From assembly GCA_038501625.1 (NCBI GenBank), contig JAZAYU010000356.1, positions 310,001-374,000 on the forward strand: a stretch of DNA of 64,000 bases, in the 5' to 3' direction. Position 1 is the first letter of the stretch, and each line of letters starts with the position of its first letter. This DNA is from Corbicula japonica. Its lineage: Eukaryota > Mollusca > Bivalvia > Venerida > Cyrenidae. This document shows, in pieces, positions 58,556-64,000 of the stretch. The translations under genes and the position numbers were made by a program. The notes under the pieces are model-generated. The model ran no database searches and was not told where the DNA came from. It worked only from the letters and a program-made list of their open reading frames with translations.

Positions 58556-59207
58556 TTATTGTGTAAGATTTGTTTTTGAACTGAAGTGAAAGACATTTGA
58601 TCATCGCACAACTTAACAAAATACTTCTAAATTGATGAAACTTGGAGGGAGCCATTGTGTGAAGTATGCGACTGTGAGGCGACATCAAGATGGCACAATG
58701 TTGTAACGTGTAAATTAAATTGGTCACTATCCTGCATATGTTATGCGGACTTGTTTATGTGAACAGCTCATGTGGAATGTTACCACTGTGGTATAAACTG
58801 ATGGTTATAATTTATGTGGACTATGGTTTCTTTATAAGATAGGAATGACATATTAGGTGCGTACAATGTGTAAAGCTACAATCTGGATAAAGTTCGCAGA
58901 ATTATATTCTATAAGTGTTGTCAGCTTATGCCGAGCTGACAGAGTTTCTGCAGAAATTATTATGTCTGCACAGTTGTGTAAAGACTTTTATGTCTGCATA
59001 TTATGTGTAGACATAATGTAAATACTCTTCCACAGAAGTTTTGCTTGAACTAGATTAAACATTCAGATGTGATCGCCAAAACATGGAATTTACGACTTCA
59101 ATTACAATTTAACATTTCTTCTTTTTTTTGAACAGGGCTTTTCTAGGCATTCTTGCCCACTTGATTGTGATATTTATGGGAATTTAGTTTTTCTTACTTT
59201 CAGACAG
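58556..59207. other. No feature seen
   Basis: AT-rich DNA. Confidence 0.4.
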
Positions 59208-59347
59208 GTCCCAAGGTTATAAAATGGAAACCAGTCTCAAATCTCAAGCATCAGATTGGCTGAAATGGCGACTGGTCGCCATTTCAGCCGATCAGATGCT
59301 TGAAATTTGGGACTGGTTTACAAACTCAGTTTTATAACCTTCAGCCC
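59208..59347. mobile_element. Family B hairpin element
   Basis: GTCCCAAGGTTATAAAATGG to CAGTTTTATAACCTTCAGCC; centre TGGCGACTGGTCGCCA. Confidence 0.8.
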
Positions 59348-59768
59348 AGGTATATAAGGTATGTTTTTTACTTTCGGCCAGGTATGTATGATATGTCTAC
59401 ATATAACTATACAGACACTATCCTCAGGTTATACGGGTCATCGTACTTCAGAATTTTATTTATAATTCATTGTATCATTACAATGTTATTTGTTATGTAT
59501 TAGATATGATTAGAAAACACTTTTCAATGAATGGCTGTGACATGCAATAGCTCTTTGTCAGTCAACAACATGGTTAATTATGATGCACCATGACAATATC
59601 TGGCCTATAGCCTACATGAACTGTGTAGACCCAGATCTGCCTTGAAGTCTGATCAGGGTCTACACTGTTCACTATTCAGATTGCATCTTGAAACCTGTTT
59701 CGATCCTTTTTGGATATAGAACTTCTGCAGATAAATCAGGATCAACAATTATCAAGTCATTATTCCTG

Positions 59769-59850
59769 GCCTCAAGGTTATAAAACTGAGATTGAAAACC
59801 AGTCTCAAATCCCAAGCATCTGATTGGCTGAAAAGGCGACAGTCGCCATG
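59769..59850. mobile_element. Family B hairpin, left half only
   Basis: CTCAAGGTTATAAAACTGAG to AAAGGCGACAGTCGCC. After the centre the right arm is replaced by GTTGTCATGGTGCATCA, the complement of 59581-59597. Confidence 0.75.
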
Positions 59851-59887
59851 GTGTTGTCATGGTGCATCAAAATTATATTAAAATATT

Positions 59888-60179
59888 TTAACCCTTTGCT
59901 CCATATATACGGGTTGTATCTCATATGTGACCAGTGTATATCCTAATCAGCCAGCACATCAATGCCATCTGATCTGGATCTGTTCTTGTGAGTTTCTTGG
60001 TTGGAAATATCGTAATGAATCTAAAAGAGAACAGTGTGTATCCTGACCAGAAGGCACGAATGTGCCAGCTGATCTGGATCTACAATGTTTGCCTATGCCA
60101 TGATCTGGATCTACAATGTTTGCCTATGCCATGATCTGGATCTACAATGTTTGCCTATGCCATAAGAGTAAAGGGTTAA
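59888..60179 (+). mobile_element. Family A MITE with 31-bp tandem expansion
   Basis: TTAA at 59888-59891 and 60176-60179. TGATCTGGATCTACAATGTT plus TGCCTATGCCA is repeated at 60070, 60101 and 60132. Confidence 0.85.
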
Positions 60180-60301
60180 AATGGTACAGTTATTCTTTAT
60201 ATTTTTCAAGAACCTTTAATTGTTAAATCATACTGTTTTTTTAGTAGTCTGTTGTTTAATATTTAAACTTATGACTAATTAAGAATTTAAAACAGAGCAT
60301 A

Positions 60302-60700
60302 TTTTACCCTTTACTCCATGAGATATGGCTTTTATCACTTGGGCAAACAATGTAGATCCAGCAATTCAGTTTGTAAGGCAGTACCTCAGATCTCTGCTGT
60401 CTGATCAGGATCTACACTGTTTGCTTTAGATTTATTAGGTAATTTGTGACCAAGAAGACCAGTGTAGATCCAGTTCAAGCTACACAACTGCTGATCTGGA
60501 TCTACACTAGTCACACCTGGACTGGAGGTTATAAAGCTGAGATTGGAAACCAGTCTCAAATCTCAAGCATCTGATTGGCTGAAATGGCGACTGGTCGCCA
60601 TTTCAGCCAATCAGATGCTTGAGATTTGAGACTGGTTTCCATGCTCAGTTTTATAACCTTGAGCAATGGTGTAAACCCATTTATTTGGAGTGAATGGTTT
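60302..60700 (-). mobile_element. Family A MITE split by a family B hairpin
   Basis: CCCTTTACTCCATGAGATAT start; the sequence breaks after CTACACTAGTCACAC and resumes TGTAAACCCATTTATTTGGA after the hairpin. Confidence 0.65.
60519..60667. mobile_element. Family B hairpin, nested
   Basis: GGACTGGAGGTTATAAAGCT to TTTTATAACCTTGAGCAATG; near-perfect arms, centre TGGCGACTGGTCGCCA. Confidence 0.85.
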
Positions 60701-61214
60701 CAGCAAGTCATAATAAAGTTAACATTGTTTAAGTTATAAACAGATTAATGATTTAGACACACACTTCCATTTATAGAAAACTCCACATACCTAATGTATA
60801 TGTAATGTTTTATGGTTAGTGTTGGGGAAGCATTCATTTTGGTCAAGTTTTCAAAACATGTTCTCATATATCCCGAGTGCTAGGTGTTGTGTGAATACTT
60901 GATGTTGTTAACTTTATGGGTAAATAGGGCCAGTTGTTTATTTCTGTGTTCCCAGGTTGCATCTGACTCAAGGTTATAATTGTTTTAACATTTGATCCTT
61001 ATCTAGGTGCCCCTCTGATGATCTTTATTAATTTTAATCAAACCATTATGACAGTCATTGTTTTTTATGGTTGAAAGAATTGTTTCATTTTACTTTTATG
61101 AATTACAGAAAATATAAAGGTTTTGTTTATGATTTGATGGAAAATGTCTTTTAGTAAAAGCTTGATTGGATTTAATGTCATTTTGAAATAGGGGGAAAAA
61201 TGTCCTTAGGTCGC
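60701..61214. other. No feature seen
   Basis: AT-rich DNA. Confidence 0.4.
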
Positions 61215-61446
61215 TTAACCCTTTCCTGTATAGATAGACCTTTATTGCTAGGGCGAACAGTTTAGATCCTGATCCGACGGCTGTCTGATCAGGATCTAAA
61301 CTGTTCGCTTTTTTATTCTTTAAATTATTTCTGACCAAAATGCGACCAGTGCAAATCCTGATCAGACGGCACTGAATTGCTGGCTGATCTGGATCTACAC
61401 TGTTCGCACATGCATAAAAATGCATATATATCAAGGAAAGGGTTAA
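61215..61446 (-). mobile_element. Family A MITE, full length
   Basis: TTAA at 61215-61218 and 61443-61446; first hairpin slightly shortened. Confidence 0.85.
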
Positions 61447-61912
61447 ACGATTGCTTCTTGTACAAAGGAAAATCTCATTGTCAAACACACATATTAGGTT
61501 CTAAATCCACAGACACCACCTGACTGTCACAACACATCACTTTGAACTCAAGCCAGGTATTGTTGTGACTTCTGTAGAACGCTGGTAGAATTAGAAAGCA
61601 TTATTTGTTACAGTCATGAGTTTTTCAGAGATTTTTCAGGGCCAATGTTGAGGTTGGTTGAATCACCAAAGAGTAGAATTATTTTCTTAGATTTTGATTT
61701 TGAATGATTTATCATTGGATGAATACAGCCACACAAGTCAGGTCATTGACTCAAACACAAATTTTCTAATGTAATAGTTCAGTACTTTATGATGTTAGTG
61801 ATTTCAATTGATTATACAAAAATGATATTTGTTCTTTTGTTAAAATGGGAACAGAACACATGTTAACTTTTTCATTAATGGAGTTAAAAATTTGAAGAAA
61901 AATGGCAGGGGA
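61447..61912. other. No feature seen
   Basis: AT-rich DNA. Confidence 0.4.
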
Positions 61913-62145
61913 TTAACCCTTTACTCTATCCATAAGCCTTTTATCACATGTGCGAACAGTGTAGATCCAGATCAGCCAGCACATCTATGCCATCTGATCA
62001 GGATCTCTTTTAGATACTTCGGGTTATTTCTGACCTAGAAATGAACAGTGTAAATCCTGCTCTGACAGCAAAGGATGTGCTGGCTGATCTGGATCTACAC
62101 TATTAGCCCATGTGATAAAGGCGTTTATATGGAAAAAAGGTTTAA
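61913..62145 (-). mobile_element. Family A MITE
   Basis: TTAA at 61913-61916 and 62142-62145; right terminus GGAAAAAAGGTTTAA. Confidence 0.8.
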
Positions 62146-62340
62146 GCAAAAATACCCCATGCTTATTTATTACAGAGCCGACCTCAGCTATTTATAGTAA
62201 CCACTCTGCTGTTGTGTAAATAGAAGTTCAAACCTCCAGTATGATTGTCTCAGGGTCTACAGTAACAGTAGATTATTGTGTGTGAACAAAATTCTAATTT
62301 ATACTTAATTTAATATTAATATGTATTGAAAACTTCAATT

Positions 62341-62575
62341 TTAACCCTTTCCTCCATAGATACACCTTTATTGCATGGGCGAACAGTTTAGATGCAGATC
62401 AGCTGGCACATCCATGCCATCTGATCAGGATCTAAACTGGACGCTTTTTTATTTGTTAGGTTTTTTCTAACCAAAATGCGACCAGTGCAGATCCTGATCA
62501 GATGGCACGGATGATCTGGATTTACACAAGAGGAACATGCGCAAAAAGGCGTATAATATATGGAGGAAAGGGTTG
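62341..62575 (-). mobile_element. Family A MITE, full length
   Basis: TTAA at 62341-62344; right terminus TATGGAGGAAAGGGTTGA has lost the exact TTAA. Confidence 0.8.
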
Positions 62576-62639
62576 AGCTTGATATAGGATTAGAAAACTG
62601 TCGGAATAATAATATTTTGATACAGTTCCCAAACTAGTG

Positions 62640-62958
62640 AAATTGAGCCCTTATATTGCTGCAGCCAGATCAGCTTGCACAATTCCCAGTTGTTTTCAAG
62701 CTTGCTATCATATATTATAATGAATGAATTTTTCAACATTTGGTAGTTTTAGAAAATTTTCTGCTGAATTCAACCAGTATATCTGACCAAGTAGTTAACA
62801 ATGTAGATTTAGAAAATTTTCTGCTAAATTCAACCAGTATTTCTGACACAGTAGTTAACAGTGCAGATCCAGATCAGATGGTATGTATATGCCAGCTGAT
62901 CAGGATCTAAACTGTTTGCACATGCAGTAAAATTTTAATATATGGAAAAAATGGTTTA
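62640..62958 (-). mobile_element. Family A MITE remnant with a 60-bp duplication
   Basis: AGAAAATTTTCTGCTGAATT and AGAAAATTTTCTGCTAAATT lie exactly 60 bp apart (62751, 62811). The right part GTGCAGATCCAGATCAGATG to GGAAAAAATGGTTTAA is family A. Confidence 0.6.
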
Positions 62959-63362
62959 AATCTAAACTGAATATCACAGCTTGTATAGCTGTTTGTCAGA
63001 CAAAAAAACAGGTAAAAATAAAGCAGTGTAGACCCCACCAAAAACTGATCTGGCTCAGAACTGGTTGTCACAGTATGTACGTGTTGTACACGGCAGGAGA
63101 TGGGATGACAGTTTTGAGAATTGTTATGTTTATCAGATATATACCGGTACTATGTTGATCTTCATGCCAGTGTTAGTGAATAATGTCTTTATTTTATTCC
63201 TTGTTTTGTTTTTAGTTTGAATTCCAAAGTATTACGGAGATATTTCTTGGTCCAAGTTTTTATTTGTAATTATATTCAGGATGAAAAAAGAAAGTTGTGA
63301 TAAAAACTGATTGTTGCTAAGGCCACCTCCAGCCATTTTGAAACCCTCGTGTTGTTACAACA
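62959..63362. other. No feature seen
   Basis: AT-rich DNA. Confidence 0.4.
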
Positions 63363-63608
63363 GTTGACCCTTTACTCCATATATAAGCCTTTTATGACAT
63401 GGATACCAGTTTAGATCCAGTCCAGACAAGCCTGCACATCTGTGCCATCAGATCTGGATCTATAATGTTTGCTTCCTGGTCAGAAATAATCAGTGAATCT
63501 AAAAGCTAACAGCTTAGATCCTGGTCAGATGGCATGTATGTTCCAGCTGATCTGGATCTAAAGTATTCACTTAGGCAATAAAAGCTTATCTGTGGAGTAA
63601 AGGGTTAA
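63363..63608 (+). mobile_element. Family A MITE, full length
   Basis: GACCCTTTACTCCATATATA to GGAGTAAAGGGTTAA. Confidence 0.8.
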
Positions 63609-63778
63609 ACTCTGTTAAGCGTGACACTGTAGTTGTGCCATATATTAAATTCTCCGAACTGGAGTATTGGTTGTGTTATATTGTTCAAGTTAATAGTAAG
63701 AAAATTAAGAGTATCACGGAAAACACAGGTTTTTGGCTGGTATTGTTAGTTACAAGATGGAACAAAAGCTAGTGGGGC

Positions 63779-63918
63779 CAGGACTGAAGGTTATAAAACA
63801 GAGCTTGGAAACCAGTCTCAAATCTCAAGCATCTGATTGGCTGAAATGGCGAACAGCCAAACAGATTCTTGAAATTTGAGACTGGTTTCCATGCTCAGCT
63901 TTATAACCTTGAGCACAG
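63779..63918. mobile_element. Family B hairpin, centre shortened
   Basis: CAGGACTGAAGGTTATAAAA to CTTTATAACCTTGAGCACAG. Confidence 0.8.
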
Positions 63919-64000
63919 GATGTTGTGTAATTATTTTGGAATTTCATCATGGTATTCATATCTGGTAGTTATTTGTTTTTATGCTAGCTAGATTATGTTA

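Overview
This is animal (eukaryotic) DNA, most likely from a mollusc and probably a bivalve. The evidence is short conserved exons in long AT-rich introns with GT-AG junctions, palindromic MITEs at very high density, and a (GGTC)n-bearing, GTCAAGGTCA-rich repeat of a kind I associate with bivalve genomes. The species call is inference. There is no prokaryotic gene, CRISPR array or operon. Most short open reading frames are chance frames in introns or repeats.

One gene is recognisable: 12 consecutive + strand exons (23610-56454) of a TGF-beta type III receptor (betaglycan, TGFBR3) orthologue. Exon phases chain without conflict (0/1, 1/2, 2/0, 0/1, 1/0, 0/0, 0/0, 0/2, 2/0, 0/1, 1/1, 1/stop). 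They give 1998 coding bases (665 codons plus stop): part of the N-terminal orphan domain, a zona pellucida (ZP) module, an acidic Ser-Gly linker, a strongly conserved transmembrane helix and a short Ser/Thr-rich tail. The signal peptide and first part of the orphan domain are missing; I found no exon for them in positions 1-23609, so they are upstream of the window or too short to recognise.

Layout: 1-23600 is intron or intergenic DNA full of MITEs, foldback elements, a 666-bp direct repeat and a 1.27-kb hAT-like element. 23610-56454 is the receptor gene, with tandem arrays in its introns (22-bp, 55-bp, 23-bp and 38/28-bp units) and a duplicated 0.6-kb molluscan repeat. 56455-64000 is the 3' UTR and downstream DNA with more MITEs.

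The most unusual feature is that three of the gene's splice junctions have themselves become tandem repeats: the 3' part and donor of exon 2 (about 5 copies, one still an open in-frame cassette), the branch point, acceptor and start of exon 5 (12 copies of 55 bp), and the transmembrane-end donor of exon 11 (more than 60 copies of 38 or 28 bp). The second striking feature is a TTAA-flanked double-hairpin MITE family (called family A here, about 50 copies), often within 15-30 bp of splice sites, and a second family of almost perfect hairpins about 145 bp long (family B, about 20 copies), with several nested insertions.
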